NCBI GenBank assembly: GCA_012033095.1
Contig: JAAUPO010000078.1
Coordinates: 1-7,965 of the forward strand
Source of the DNA: Synechococcaceae cyanobacterium RL_1_2
Lineage (GTDB): Bacteria > Cyanobacteriota > Cyanobacteriia > Cyanobacteriales > JAAUPO01
Length of the DNA: 7,965 nt
Direction of reading: 5' to 3'
Shown here: positions 1 to 6,410 of the stretch, in pieces
Position numbering within the stretch: the first letter of the stretch is position 1
How the letters are laid out: each line of letters starts with the position of its first letter
The notes under the pieces: generated by a model
The model's input: the letters and a program-made list of their open reading frames with translations, nothing else
Databases searched by the model: none
What the model was told of the DNA's origin: nothing
Made by a program: the position numbers and the translations under genes

Positions 1-270
1 TATCTTTTTTTCCCAGTCCATAATGGTGACGTGGGATTTTCCGTATACTCTGCCAGTTGCTCGTAATCCCATGCCCTCTGTTCGACTATGAATGGCATAT
101 TCTACTATTTTGGGGTCAGTTCTCAGTTTTGCCATGGGGGTTCCTGTCCGTTCATTGAATCTACGACCACAGTCATGACACCGATAGTATTGGATTTTTT
201 CTCCTATGCTTTTTAGGGTTCTTCTGCCATTTTTAATGGTATTTTTGCTTTCGCAGTAAGGGCAATCCAT
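1..270 (-). CDS. IS1-like transposase, N-terminal part (cut by window edge)
   Basis: The frame starts at ATG 268-270 and stays open to base 1, giving 90 visible residues. It begins MDCPYC and has a second pair CHDC, so Cys3, Cys6, Cys31 and Cys34 form a zinc-ribbon arrangement. A helix-turn-helix-like stretch follows at about residues 66-88, reading GLRATGRVYGKSHVTIMDW. A zinc ribbon followed by an HTH is the layout of the DNA-binding N-terminal part (InsA-like) of IS1-type transposases, which recognises the element ends. The catalytic DDE part would lie beyond the window, so it is unknown whether the gene is intact. Upstream on the coding strand there is no strong Shine-Dalgarno sequence, only GAG about 7 bases before the ATG. 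The family call rests on layout and remembered similarity; another zinc-ribbon IS family is possible. Confidence 0.7.
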   Translation of the reverse strand, partial: MDCPYCESKNTIKNGRRTLKSIGEKIQYYRCHDCGRRFNERTGTPMAKLRTDPKIVEYAIHSRTEGMGLRATGRVYGKSHVTIMDWEKKI

Positions 271-332
271 CGTTTTTCTCGTCTTGCATTCATCCTCTAT
301 TCTACACCCTCCTTTTAGTCACCAGTGCCGAG

Positions 333-362
333 GTCTGGGGGTGGTACCCTCCACCTCCAGAC
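333..362. repeat. Strong hairpin upstream of the transposase
   Basis: The arms GTCTGGGGGTGG (333-344) and CCACCTCCAGAC (351-362) pair over 12 positions, with one G-T wobble and a 6-base loop. It lies 63 bases upstream of the transposase ATG. It has no T tract on either side, so it is not a typical terminator. It could be part of the element end, or a 5' structure that limits transposase expression from outside transcripts, as known for some insertion sequences. The structure is seen; the role is inferred. Confidence 0.6.
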
Positions 363-368
363 ATTGCA

Positions 369-469
369 TATATATAGCAGTCCTAACTAGGTCATAGAAT
401 GAAGATCCTTACTAGACTTGGCTTTCAATGTACTCAATGGCCACAAGCTATTTAGGATTGCTATATATA
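369..469. mobile_element. MITE-like element with 18-bp inverted ends
   Basis: The left end TATATATAGCAGTCCTAA (369-386) and the right end TTAGGATTGCTATATATA (452-469) are inverted copies with 17 of 18 positions matching. They enclose 65 bases with no open frame. The TA-rich outer ends would suit an element that targets TA, such as IS630/Tc1-type relatives. This is a small non-autonomous element of about 101 bp, or the solo ends of a deleted insertion sequence. Confidence 0.55.
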
Positions 470-503
470 GTCTTTTGGAATAATTATGGGAAATAAATAA
501 AGC

Positions 504-614
504 AGGACTTACGCAAAAATTTCGATTCTGTCCTGGAAACCAGGATATTTGGGGACAATCGTTCAAGCAAGTTCCACAAATTTGGGAAATTTAGGGGGCT
601 TTTGCATAAGTCCT
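504..614. mobile_element. MITE-like element with AGGACTTACGCA ends
   Basis: The left end AGGACTTACGCAAAA (504-518) and the right end TTTTGCATAAGTCCT (600-614) are inverted copies with 14 of 15 matching. The element is 111 bp and non-coding. It holds an internal hairpin TCCTGG-AAA-CCAGGA at 531-545. Ends of this type are common in cyanobacterial insertion sequences and their non-autonomous derivatives (from memory). No clear target-site duplication is visible. Its right half recurs at 6831-6899. Confidence 0.65.
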
Positions 615-691
615 ATAGAGCTGAAATCAGCCTATGGCAAGGTGCAAAAATCCCATGCCAAATCAAATTGACTATAAATTTAGTTTTCCAC

Positions 692-733
692 AAAAAAAGA
701 CCTAACCCATAATCCGGATTAGGTAACTTTTTT
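692..733. terminator. Terminator of hup (can act in both directions)
   Basis: The arms ACCTAA (700-705) and TTAGGT (719-724) form a stem, with CC and GG able to extend it. Read on the minus strand, the stem is followed by C and seven T (698-692), which fits a Rho-independent terminator about 145 bases after the hup stop codon. On the plus strand six T follow at 728-733. Confidence 0.6.
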
Positions 734-867
734 AAATGATTTTTGAGTAAAAATGACTTGTTTGAAAACTTGTGACCCTTGTCTTACGAACAAGTCCGAT
801 GTGCTCTATAGATGACGGTCAAAAATAAACCTAGTAACCGAATAATTCATAGACACGGGTAAAATTT

Positions 868-1146
868 CTATTTATCGCCTACTTTATTTTTAAATAGTTT
901 ACCCGCTTTAAAGCAAGGTACTACCGTTGCAGGGATAGTCATAGGATCACCAGTGCGGGGATTGCGACCAGCGCGCTCTTTCCGATCCCTCGGTTCAAAG
1001 GTACCAAAGCCAACAATGGTAACCTTATCTCCAGACGAAACTGCTTCCATAATGACATCGATAGTGGCAGAGAGCACTTCATTAGTAATTTTTTGGTTAA
1101 CTTCTGCTTCTTCATGAAATTTTTTTAACTAATTGTTCTTATTCAT
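868..1146 (-). pseudogene. hup: DNA-binding protein HU with in-frame TAG at codon 6
   Basis: HU is a small dimeric histone-like protein that bends and compacts nucleoid DNA. The frame from ATG 1144-1146 to TAG 868-870 would be 92 residues, the normal HU length. Codons read M-N-K-N-N, then TAG (1129-1131), then LKKFHEEAEVNQKITNEV and the HU core. The core shows the dimer helix SATIDVIMEAV, the GFGTFEPRDR strand, the DNA-binding arm motif GRNPRTG and the tail AGKLFKNKV. Alignment with the usual cyanobacterial start (MNKGELVDKV, from memory) has no gap and puts the TAG at a Leu position, so one T-to-A change in TTG would explain it. The only in-frame alternative start I found downstream is GTG 1075-1077, which gives 69 residues without the first helix. 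Residues 4-11 also look diverged, suggesting relaxed selection. A sequencing error or stop readthrough cannot be excluded. The HU identity is very sure; the non-functional status is not. Confidence 0.85.
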
Positions 1147-1689
1147 AATTTATATATTTACGGCCCCCATTTACCTGAACAATTCCATTAGAATAGCCAC
1201 AGCTAAATTAGCCGTCCTCAATAGTAACGTGGACAACTTAAGAATTTGGATACTAATTGGTTAAATTCAATCTAGGAGTTTTGACTTAACTTAATCCTAG
1301 GGATAACAACGTAATGAGATAGTTTTCTAAAAGAAATTATCATCAAAATAATCAAATCAAACATTAGGTTTGCTTAAATCCCTAGGGATAGATAGGAATA
1401 GTTAAGGATTAAAAATAGATTGAAATACAAGGATAAATAATGGACTTCCTCAGTAGGGAGGAATACTTAGATCGCCTCAAACCGTTAGTGCTATTAAATA
1501 TTAGCCGATCATTGCTCTAAACTATCTCTGTAAATACACAATTTGCAACAATTTACCGGTTTTTGGGGTCTAGGGTGTTAGCCTTAGAAGGCAACAAACA
1601 TGATTCTAATCCTTGTGTATCAGGCTTTGTAGCCCCATTCTTGTTTGGATCTTGGTTAATCTAATTTAAACGACTTTTCTTGGCGTCCC
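1147..1689. other. Long non-coding gap between hup and the M48 gene
   Basis: About 540 AT-rich bases separate two divergent genes and must hold both promoters, but I see no single convincing promoter. A weak candidate facing plus is TTGACT (1281-1286), 17 bases, TAACAA (1304-1309). Two related palindromic sites occur: ATCCTAGGGAT (1294-1304, imperfect) and ATCCCTAGGGAT (1378-1389, perfect). A 26-codon open frame at 1440-1520 (+) has AAGGA 6 bases before its ATG. A small hairpin TTCCTC/GAGGAA lies at 1446-1463, inside that frame. No tRNA or known RNA gene is recognised. Confidence 0.5.
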
Positions 1690-3426
1690 ATGATGAAATA
1701 TCCCCTATTTACCCTAGTAATGGGTTTATCTTCGACCTTTTTTCCGTTGATTGCGATCGCAGCCCAGGGAGAAACCATCGATTCATCCCCCCTAATGACG
1801 GATAAGGTTGAGCTAGAAACACAAAGTTTAGATTCGGATATCCCACCATCGAACAATACCCCAGGGGAGAACGCGGTTCCATCCATGGATCACCATGGGG
1901 AGAAGGAAACCTTAGAGCCAGTCACCGTTGATGCTTCCATGGAGGAAGAAGAGGAGTTAGTCCCTATAACCACGATGGATATGGCCCAACCTGATTTGGT
2001 AAATGTGGAAAAATTAGGGGGCAAAGAACGTTTTACGGCGGAACAACTACGGTTAATCGAAGCCGATCGCCTTTTTAGCGCAGGACAAATAGCAGCGGCT
2101 GCGGCCATTTATCGCCAAATTAAACCGCCCTTTCCCCTAGAAGCTGATTTACCAGCCCAAAATCAAGCGATCGCGAACTATGATGAAACCACCTTATCCC
2201 CCAAGGCGGGGGTATATTGGCGCATTGCCCAGCAGGGTTTAACACAGAACTTAGAAACCAAAACCCTGATTCCTCTGGCTTCTTTAATCGAGGCAGCCCC
2301 CGATTTTATTCCTGGTCAAGTTGCTTATATCAAAGCTTTACGTACCTATAACAAAGTTGCAGAAGCGGATACGATCTTAAATCGATTAGCCCAAACCTAT
2401 CCCCAGGAATGGAGCATTGTGGCTTTAAAAATTGAACGGGAACAGGAGTTAAAGCGTTGGATTGAGGCTTCATTGATGGCCCGTCGCTTTGCGATCATGA
2501 ATCCTGATCATCCCCAAATGGAAGAAGCCCTAGCCCAAGCGGAAGAAAATTTAGTTCTCTACCAAAAAAGTTTACGGGCCCAACTACGGGGTAGCGCGAT
2601 CGCGAATATTATTACAGGGGTATTAGGCTATGCTTTTACCGGTGGTTTATTAGGGCCCCTCTCCGCTCTTCAAACAACGATGTTACTGCTAGAAGGGGAA
2701 GCCGGTTTGGGGGCAAAAGTAACGGAACAAGCCCTCGCCCAACTACCTATTGTCGAAGATCCAGAGGTGGTAGATTATGTTTCCGCGATCGGTCAACAAT
2801 TAGCCGCCGTTGCGGGACGGGATGAGTTTGAGTATCAGTTTTTTGTGGTGTTAGATGAGAATGTGAATGCCTTTGCGTTGCCAGGAGGGAAAGTGTTTGT
2901 AAATACCGGCGCGATCGCGGCCACTAACTCCGAAGCCGAACTAGCAGGCCTGCTTGCCCATGAAATTGCCCATGCCGTCCTTTCCCATGGTTTTCAATTA
3001 GTGACAGAAGGCAGTTTAACCGCCAACATTGCCCAATATATCCCCTACGTTGGCAATACCGCCGCTAATTTGATTGTGCTTAACTATAGTCGGGATATGG
3101 AAAAAGAAGCCGATATCTTTGGCACTCGCATTCTCGCCGCCTCCCCCTATGCCGATGATGGAGTCCGCAACATGATGGCGGTACTAGCAGAGGAATACAA
3201 AGATGAACCCCGTCCCCCTGTTTGGTTTTCCACCCACCCCGAATCGAGTCAACGCATTAAATATTTAGAAGAAATGATTTTAAAAGAAAACCTCGATCGC
3301 TACGGTTACGAAGGCATTGAACGTCATCGCCAAATCAAAGAAAAAGTTAACCTGCTGTGGGAGCAACATCTTCAAGAAGAGGGACTACTGCCAGAAGAAG
3401 AAAGCATCCAAACAATTAACCAATAA
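1690..3426 (+). CDS. Exported TPR-containing M48 family zinc metalloprotease
   Basis: A 578-residue predicted periplasmic or membrane-associated zinc peptidase of the M48 family, the family of E. coli BepA/LoiP. An N-terminal signal segment (about residues 1-26, hydrophobic up to AIAAQG) is followed by an acidic, low-complexity linker (about 27-115). Next comes a helical TPR-like region (about 118-295) with repeats such as EADRLFSAGQIAAAAAIYR and helices around 215-290. A Gly-rich hydrophobic stretch (about 302-340) may bind membrane. The protease domain follows: FALPGGKVFVNTG, zinc motif HEIAH with His424, Glu425 and His428, third zinc ligand Glu473 in EKEAD, and the late STHP motif with His516. 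All catalytic residues are present, so it should be active. The order TPR-then-protease is the reverse of BepA. ATG also occurs at 1693, so the start may be one codon later; no clear ribosome site precedes it. It converges on pilQ. Substrates are unknown. Confidence 0.93.
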   Translation: MMKYPLFTLVMGLSSTFFPLIAIAAQGETIDSSPLMTDKVELETQSLDSDIPPSNNTPGENAVPSMDHHGEKETLEPVTVDASMEEEEELVPITTMDMAQPDLVNVEKLGGKERFTAEQLRLIEADRLFSAGQIAAAAAIYRQIKPPFPLEADLPAQNQAIANYDETTLSPKAGVYWRIAQQGLTQNLETKTLIPLASLIEAAPDFIPGQVAYIKALRTYNKVAEADTILNRLAQTYPQEWSIVALKIEREQELKRWIEASLMARRFAIMNPDHPQMEEALAQAEENLVLYQKSLRAQLRGSAIANIITGVLGYAFTGGLLGPLSALQTTMLLLEGEAGLGAKVTEQALAQLPIVEDPEVVDYVSAIGQQLAAVAGRDEFEYQFFVVLDENVNAFALPGGKVFVNTGAIAATNSEAELAGLLAHEIAHAVLSHGFQLVTEGSLTANIAQYIPYVGNTAANLIVLNYSRDMEKEADIFGTRILAASPYADDGVRNMMAVLAEEYKDEPRPPVWFSTHPESSQRIKYLEEMILKENLDRYGYEGIERHRQIKEKVNLLWEQHLQEEGLLPEEESIQTINQ

Positions 3427-3474
3427 AACCTTTCACTAAGAACGTGTTTGAAAAGTACCAAATGTTGTGGAGTC

Positions 3475-3561
3475 GCCCCTAAATCTCCCAATTTTGGGGA
3501 CTTCATTGGTTAAAATTTAGGGAATTTCCCCCAGATTGGGCGGCAAGGGGGGCTTTATAAA
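3475..3561. repeat. 87-bp hairpin-forming repeat, copy A
   Basis: This copy runs from GCCCCTAAATC to GGGGGGCTTTATAAA and is closely similar to copy B at 3582-3668, in the same orientation and of the same length. C-rich runs near the start can pair with G-rich runs near the end, and an inner CCCAA/TTGGG hairpin is present near 3488. It looks like a dispersed intergenic repeat of the kind common in cyanobacteria. It starts 49 bases after the M48 stop codon and has no open frame. Confidence 0.6.
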
Positions 3562-3581
3562 GTCAATTGAATTTGCCCTTT

Positions 3582-3668
3582 GCCCCCTAAATCAGCCAAA
3601 TTTGGGGAACTTTTAATGATTTTTCAGGAATTTCGCCCCCAGCATTGGGAGCCGGGGGGCTTTATAAA
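3582..3668. repeat. 87-bp hairpin-forming repeat, copy B
   Basis: The second copy is 20 bases after copy A. It starts GCCCCCTAAATC and ends GGGGGGCTTTATAAA, so its ends are inverted (GCCCCC and GGGGGC). Near the right end GCCCCC (about 3635) and GGGGGC (about 3655) can also pair locally. The middle differs from copy A by scattered substitutions and small indels, which suggests an old duplication or two separate insertions of one family. Confidence 0.6.
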
Positions 3669-3677
3669 TCAGCTATA

Positions 3678-3715
3678 AAAAATCCCTGAACATCATAAAT
3701 TGATCAGGGATTTTT
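3678..3715. terminator. Bidirectional terminator between M48 and pilQ
   Basis: AAAAATCCCTGA (3678-3689) and TCAGGGATTTTT (3704-3715) form a perfect 12-bp stem with a 14-base loop. The stem ends in A/T runs on both strands. It sits between convergent genes, 29 bases beyond the pilQ stop codon and about 250 bases after the M48 stop, and should end transcription from both sides. Confidence 0.8.
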
Positions 3716-3744
3716 CAATGAATTTTTTTGTTTAGTCTGTCAAA

Positions 3745-4998
3745 TTAAAAGTTAGTACCCCTAATTTGATAATCTTTTTCCTGTAAAAATTGTCTAGTGT
3801 CATTACTAGGAACGTAGTTATAACCAAATCCAGATTGATCAGAATCATCTAACAGTTGGGGCGTAACCATTACAATCACCTCGCTCCGAGTATTCTCTTT
3901 AGAACTAGATCTAAATAGAGAACCAAGGATAGGTAAATCACCTAAAATTGGAACTTTTCGAACACTGACGCGATCGCTGTCTTGAATAATACCCGCTAAA
4001 ATTAGAGTCTGATTGTCCCGCAGACGAACCCTCCCAGATTCAAGGCTTCTTTCCGCTAAGAGAGTTATGACACCATCGGGGCTTTCTGATTGACCGTTAA
4101 TTGCACTAACGGTAGGGTTGACAGTCATGGTAATAAAACCATTATCATCAATTCTTTCTATATCCAGCTCAAGCGTTAAACCGGCTTCCTTAATTATAGG
4201 CTCACGGCTATCTACTGATACTCCTTCAATTACATTCCTGACAATTTTAATGCCCCCAAACACTTCTTGGGTTAGGGCAACCCTCGCGATTTCTCCGTCC
4301 TGTACTATTAAAGTAGGATCGCTAAGGATCTTAGCCGAACCTTGGTTAATTTGATTTTGCATACGAGCAAGGAACTTCGTTGGATACTGAAAGAAATCTG
4401 CTGTGTTTACAGCGATAGACCCATCAGTTCCTCTTGTAAATGCGCTTTCAGTTGTAACAATACCAGTATCAGCATCTCTCGTTCTTGTTATTTCAAGAAT
4501 ATTATCCCTCGCAAGAACCACATCAGATATTCCTACTGTTAGAGGATCTGTTGAAAGGGAGGGAATCGGTTCAAAGAAGCGCAAGTCTGTACCCCTAACT
4601 GTACTTGTGCTAAATAAACCATTTTCATCAGTAATGTTAACAATCGTATCTGGGCCAGTTCCGACGATGGGTCCAATCGTTGCTGGAGTAATAACATCTT
4701 TTAAAAAGACCTCATCAGTGGCTAGGGGATTTTCAACAACTGGAGAGCTTACAAAGTTAGCTACAGCTCCAGGGGCAGGTTGAAAACCACCATAATTTAT
4801 ATCAAAAGCTCCATCATTAACGGCAACAAATAAATTATCTGCAATGCCGTAAGAGAAACTCGTATTCATGCTTTCGGTATTGTTTAAATTAATATCAACA
4901 ATTTTGACGTTGATGGCGGCTTGGCGTTTGCGGGCATCTATTTGGGTAATTAGATTATTTGCAATCTCAATTTGGCGGGGTTCCCCGACTAGGGTCAA
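3745..4998 (-). CDS. pilQ: PilQ C-terminal fragment (secretin channel domain)
   Basis: 417 residues if begun at TTG 4996-4998, but this codon is an internal Leu of PilQ (LNSLTLVGEP) and the frame is open back to about 5218 without an obvious start, so independent translation is doubtful. It contains the end of a secretin N1-type ring domain (EPRQIEIANNLITQIDARK), a long insert rich in Thr and Asp, then the secretin barrel. Landmarks are KILSDPTLIVQDGEIARV, the VNPTVSAING strand, LRDNQTLILAGI and the hallmark VPILGDLPILGSLFR near fragment residue 349, followed by EVIVMVTPQLLDD. All channel motifs look intact, so the break is probably recent. Confidence 0.75.
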   Translation of the reverse strand: MTLVGEPRQIEIANNLITQIDARKRQAAINVKIVDINLNNTESMNTSFSYGIADNLFVAVNDGAFDINYGGFQPAPGAVANFVSSPVVENPLATDEVFLKDVITPATIGPIVGTGPDTIVNITDENGLFSTSTVRGTDLRFFEPIPSLSTDPLTVGISDVVLARDNILEITRTRDADTGIVTTESAFTRGTDGSIAVNTADFFQYPTKFLARMQNQINQGSAKILSDPTLIVQDGEIARVALTQEVFGGIKIVRNVIEGVSVDSREPIIKEAGLTLELDIERIDDNGFITMTVNPTVSAINGQSESPDGVITLLAERSLESGRVRLRDNQTLILAGIIQDSDRVSVRKVPILGDLPILGSLFRSSSKENTRSEVIVMVTPQLLDDSDQSGFGYNYVPSNDTRQFLQEKDYQIRGTNF

Positions 4999-5126
4999 GC
5001 TATTTAATCTTTCATCGGGATAAACTTTTAAACCTTCTAGTAAACTACCTTCTTCTTCCGTTAATCTAAGGAAAAAGGTTTCTGCATCAAGGGTAGGAAC
5101 TTGGTTGAGGCGATAGCTGCGGGTAA

Positions 5127-6032
5127 TTAGGTTGCGGGCTCCTTGGGGTAATTCTTCCCCGACAAAATGGTGCGTCCACGACGGTTGGCCTGTAGTTCGG
5201 ATAGGGTTAAAACGTAGTTAAATACATCCTGTACTGGTTCGTTTTCTAAATCAAGGGAAATTACTTTATCAGTACCTGCACCGGTATAGATAACGTTGAG
5301 ATCGGCCGCTCTTCCTAGGAGGTTTAATACTTCGCGTACGGGGGCATCCCGAAGAACTAACCTGGGAATTCTTTCAGCACTGCCGAGGTCTAGGTATTCA
5401 GGGGAAGAGTCAATATTGGAAATGGCAATATCCCCTACTGGGGGAGCAACGGCGCGGGGTAGGAAAGGAGGAGCGGGGGCGACGGGTTGAATGGTATTGG
5501 TTAGAGGGGAAGGACGACCCTCGATCGAGATATTCGGATTAGGGAATAGTACTTCTGGTTCTGGATTGGCTGCTGCTGGCCGACCTTGGGTACCCGTGGC
5601 TGGAGTACTGGTAACAGGGGGAGAGGTAAAAGTAATTTTGAGTAAGTTATTGTCTGTATTGACAGCAAAATTAGTAGGTACGCGATCTTTGCCTTCAATT
5701 ACGATGCGAATAGTGTTGTTATCTACAGGAATGACCTCGATCGCGGCAATTCCAGGAGCAGGATTAGATTGACTAAAACTACCTTGGGAAGCATCGAGGG
5801 TAACGTTAAGTACATCGGAGATGATTTTGTTGCCTCGGTTGACAGTGAAGATTTGGGGTCTGCCTGGAAAGTCGTCAGCGGCAGTCAACTGTAACTCAAC
5901 TTGATCTGAGCCCATGGTGTTAACTTGAACATTTTCAATGCCCAAAACCTGAGCCTTTAGAGGTGCGGCAGTAATGACTGGTGCGGCGATCGCGCCTAAC
6001 ACGATTCCTAGATATTTTTGATAATCTTTCAC
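5127..6032 (-). CDS. pilQ: PilQ N-terminal fragment (AMIN and STN domains)
   Basis: 301 residues start at GTG 6030-6032, chosen because GAGGAG lies 6 bases upstream and a signal peptide follows directly (about residues 1-28, hydrophobic LGIVLGAIAAPVITAAPLKA). Residues about 30-135 look like an AMIN domain, which in PilQ proteins binds peptidoglycan. A Pro-rich linker (about 140-205) follows, then the secretin short N-terminal (STN/N0) domain at about 222-288, with PRLVLRDAPVREVLNLLGRA. The last 12 or so residues (SGKNYPKEPAT) are out-of-frame sequence read after the lost T and have no family counterpart. If made, the fragment would be a periplasmic protein unable to form a channel. Confidence 0.8.
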   Translation of the reverse strand: MKDYQKYLGIVLGAIAAPVITAAPLKAQVLGIENVQVNTMGSDQVELQLTAADDFPGRPQIFTVNRGNKIISDVLNVTLDASQGSFSQSNPAPGIAAIEVIPVDNNTIRIVIEGKDRVPTNFAVNTDNNLLKITFTSPPVTSTPATGTQGRPAAANPEPEVLFPNPNISIEGRPSPLTNTIQPVAPAPPFLPRAVAPPVGDIAISNIDSSPEYLDLGSAERIPRLVLRDAPVREVLNLLGRAADLNVIYTGAGTDKVISLDLENEPVQDVFNYVLTLSELQANRRGRTILSGKNYPKEPAT

Positions 6033-6038
6033 TGGTGA

Positions 6039-6044
6039 CTCCTC
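6039..6044 (-). promoter_or_regulatory. Ribosome binding site of pilQ
   Basis: GAGGAG on the minus strand lies 6 bases before GTG 6030-6032. It decides the GTG start for pilQ and is the clearest Shine-Dalgarno sequence in the window. Confidence 0.7.
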
Positions 6045-6092
6045 AGCCTCATTCCTACTTGTAATTAACGGTTATCAGGTAATTGCTATGGC

Positions 6093-6121
6093 AACATATT
6101 ACCCTATGTTTTAGTTGTCAA
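6093..6121 (-). promoter_or_regulatory. Probable pilQ promoter
   Basis: On the minus strand a perfect -35 box TTGACA (6121-6116) is followed after 17 bases by TATGTT (6098-6093), matching the -10 consensus at 4 of 6. TAATAT (6101-6096) overlaps it but would leave only 14 bases. Transcription would start near 6085, giving a leader of about 55 bases before the pilQ GTG. This fits a primary-type sigma factor. Confidence 0.5.
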
Positions 6122-6349
6122 AGGACTATTTTAGTAAAAAATTTAAAAATTAATTTTTGTCCTCGATCGGGTAACAAAACCAAAATAGCTTTGTTTTTTC
6201 TCTAAATTTCTTTTTGGGGATACATAATCAGGATAAATATAGGCTTATCAATCATATTATTTGGGTTAATTGATGATTATTGAGATCTTTTTCTAGAAAA
6301 AATATTTCTAGGGTTTAAAGATAAATAATGTTAGAGACCGCTTCGATAA
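6122..6349. other. AT-rich divergent control region, pilQ / small exported gene
   Basis: Non-coding bases lie between the two divergent promoters. They hold a perfect 14-bp palindrome TTTTTCTAGAAAAA at 6288-6301, with another TTTCTAG half starting at 6305, which could be an operator. I see no RNA gene, no riboswitch and no insertion sequence end here. Confidence 0.4.
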
Positions 6350-6378
6350 TTGTTGGGATAAAATAGGGTAACTATGCT
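6350..6378 (+). promoter_or_regulatory. Candidate promoter of the small exported gene
   Basis: TTGTTG (6350-6355) and TATGCT (6373-6378) are 17 bases apart. The -10 box matches 4 of 6 and the -35 box is weaker. Transcription would start near 6385, about 26 bases before ATG 6411. Confidence 0.35.
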
Positions 6379-6410
6379 GTTGTTGTTATGAATGGGATTG
6401 TAAATTAACT

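Larger units (their letters stand above)
3745..6032 (-). pseudogene. pilQ: Type IV pilus secretin PilQ, split by a one-base frameshift
   Basis: PilQ forms the multimeric outer-membrane channel through which the type IV pilus passes; in cyanobacteria it is needed for motility and natural competence. The two open frames 6032-5127 and about 5166-3745 are consecutive parts of one PilQ. The coding strand reads ACC ATT TTG TCG GGG near 5172-5158. Adding one T gives ACC ATT TTT GTC GGG GAA GAA TTA CCC, that is TIFVGEELPQGARN, the expected secretin continuation. Restored, the protein would be about 762 residues, normal for cyanobacterial PilQ. The lesion is a single lost T in a short T run (A run at 5164-5167 on the plus strand). 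As written, translation stops at 5127 and the whole channel domain is lost. A real mutation, a phase-variable state or an assembly indel all fit. No pilM, pilN or pilO lies upstream. Confidence 0.85.

Noticed and set aside
755..796. Inverted repeat GACTTGTT/AACAAGTC downstream of hup
   Set aside because: The arms are only 8 bp with a 26-base loop and no T tract; the terminator at 692-733 explains hup termination better.
753..815. 20-codon Cys-containing open frame on the plus strand downstream of hup
   Set aside because: It has no ribosome site, is very short, and overlaps the likely hup 3' leader-out region.
3475..3668. CRISPR array
   Set aside because: There are only two copies of an 87-base unit, diverged from each other, with no regular spacer series and no cas gene nearby.
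5155..5175. Programmed ribosomal frameshift in pilQ
   Set aside because: The site lacks a good slippery heptamer: the P-site Ile codon would re-pair poorly, and four T are too few for efficient polymerase slippage. Secretins are not known to use recoding. A mutation or sequencing indel is simpler.
4118..5772. Several plus-strand open frames of 64-126 codons opposite pilQ
   Set aside because: They lie wholly antisense to clear PilQ coding sequence, have no recognisable domain or ribosome site, and are shadows of its codon bias. The same applies to antisense frames over the M48 gene and the sigma factor gene.
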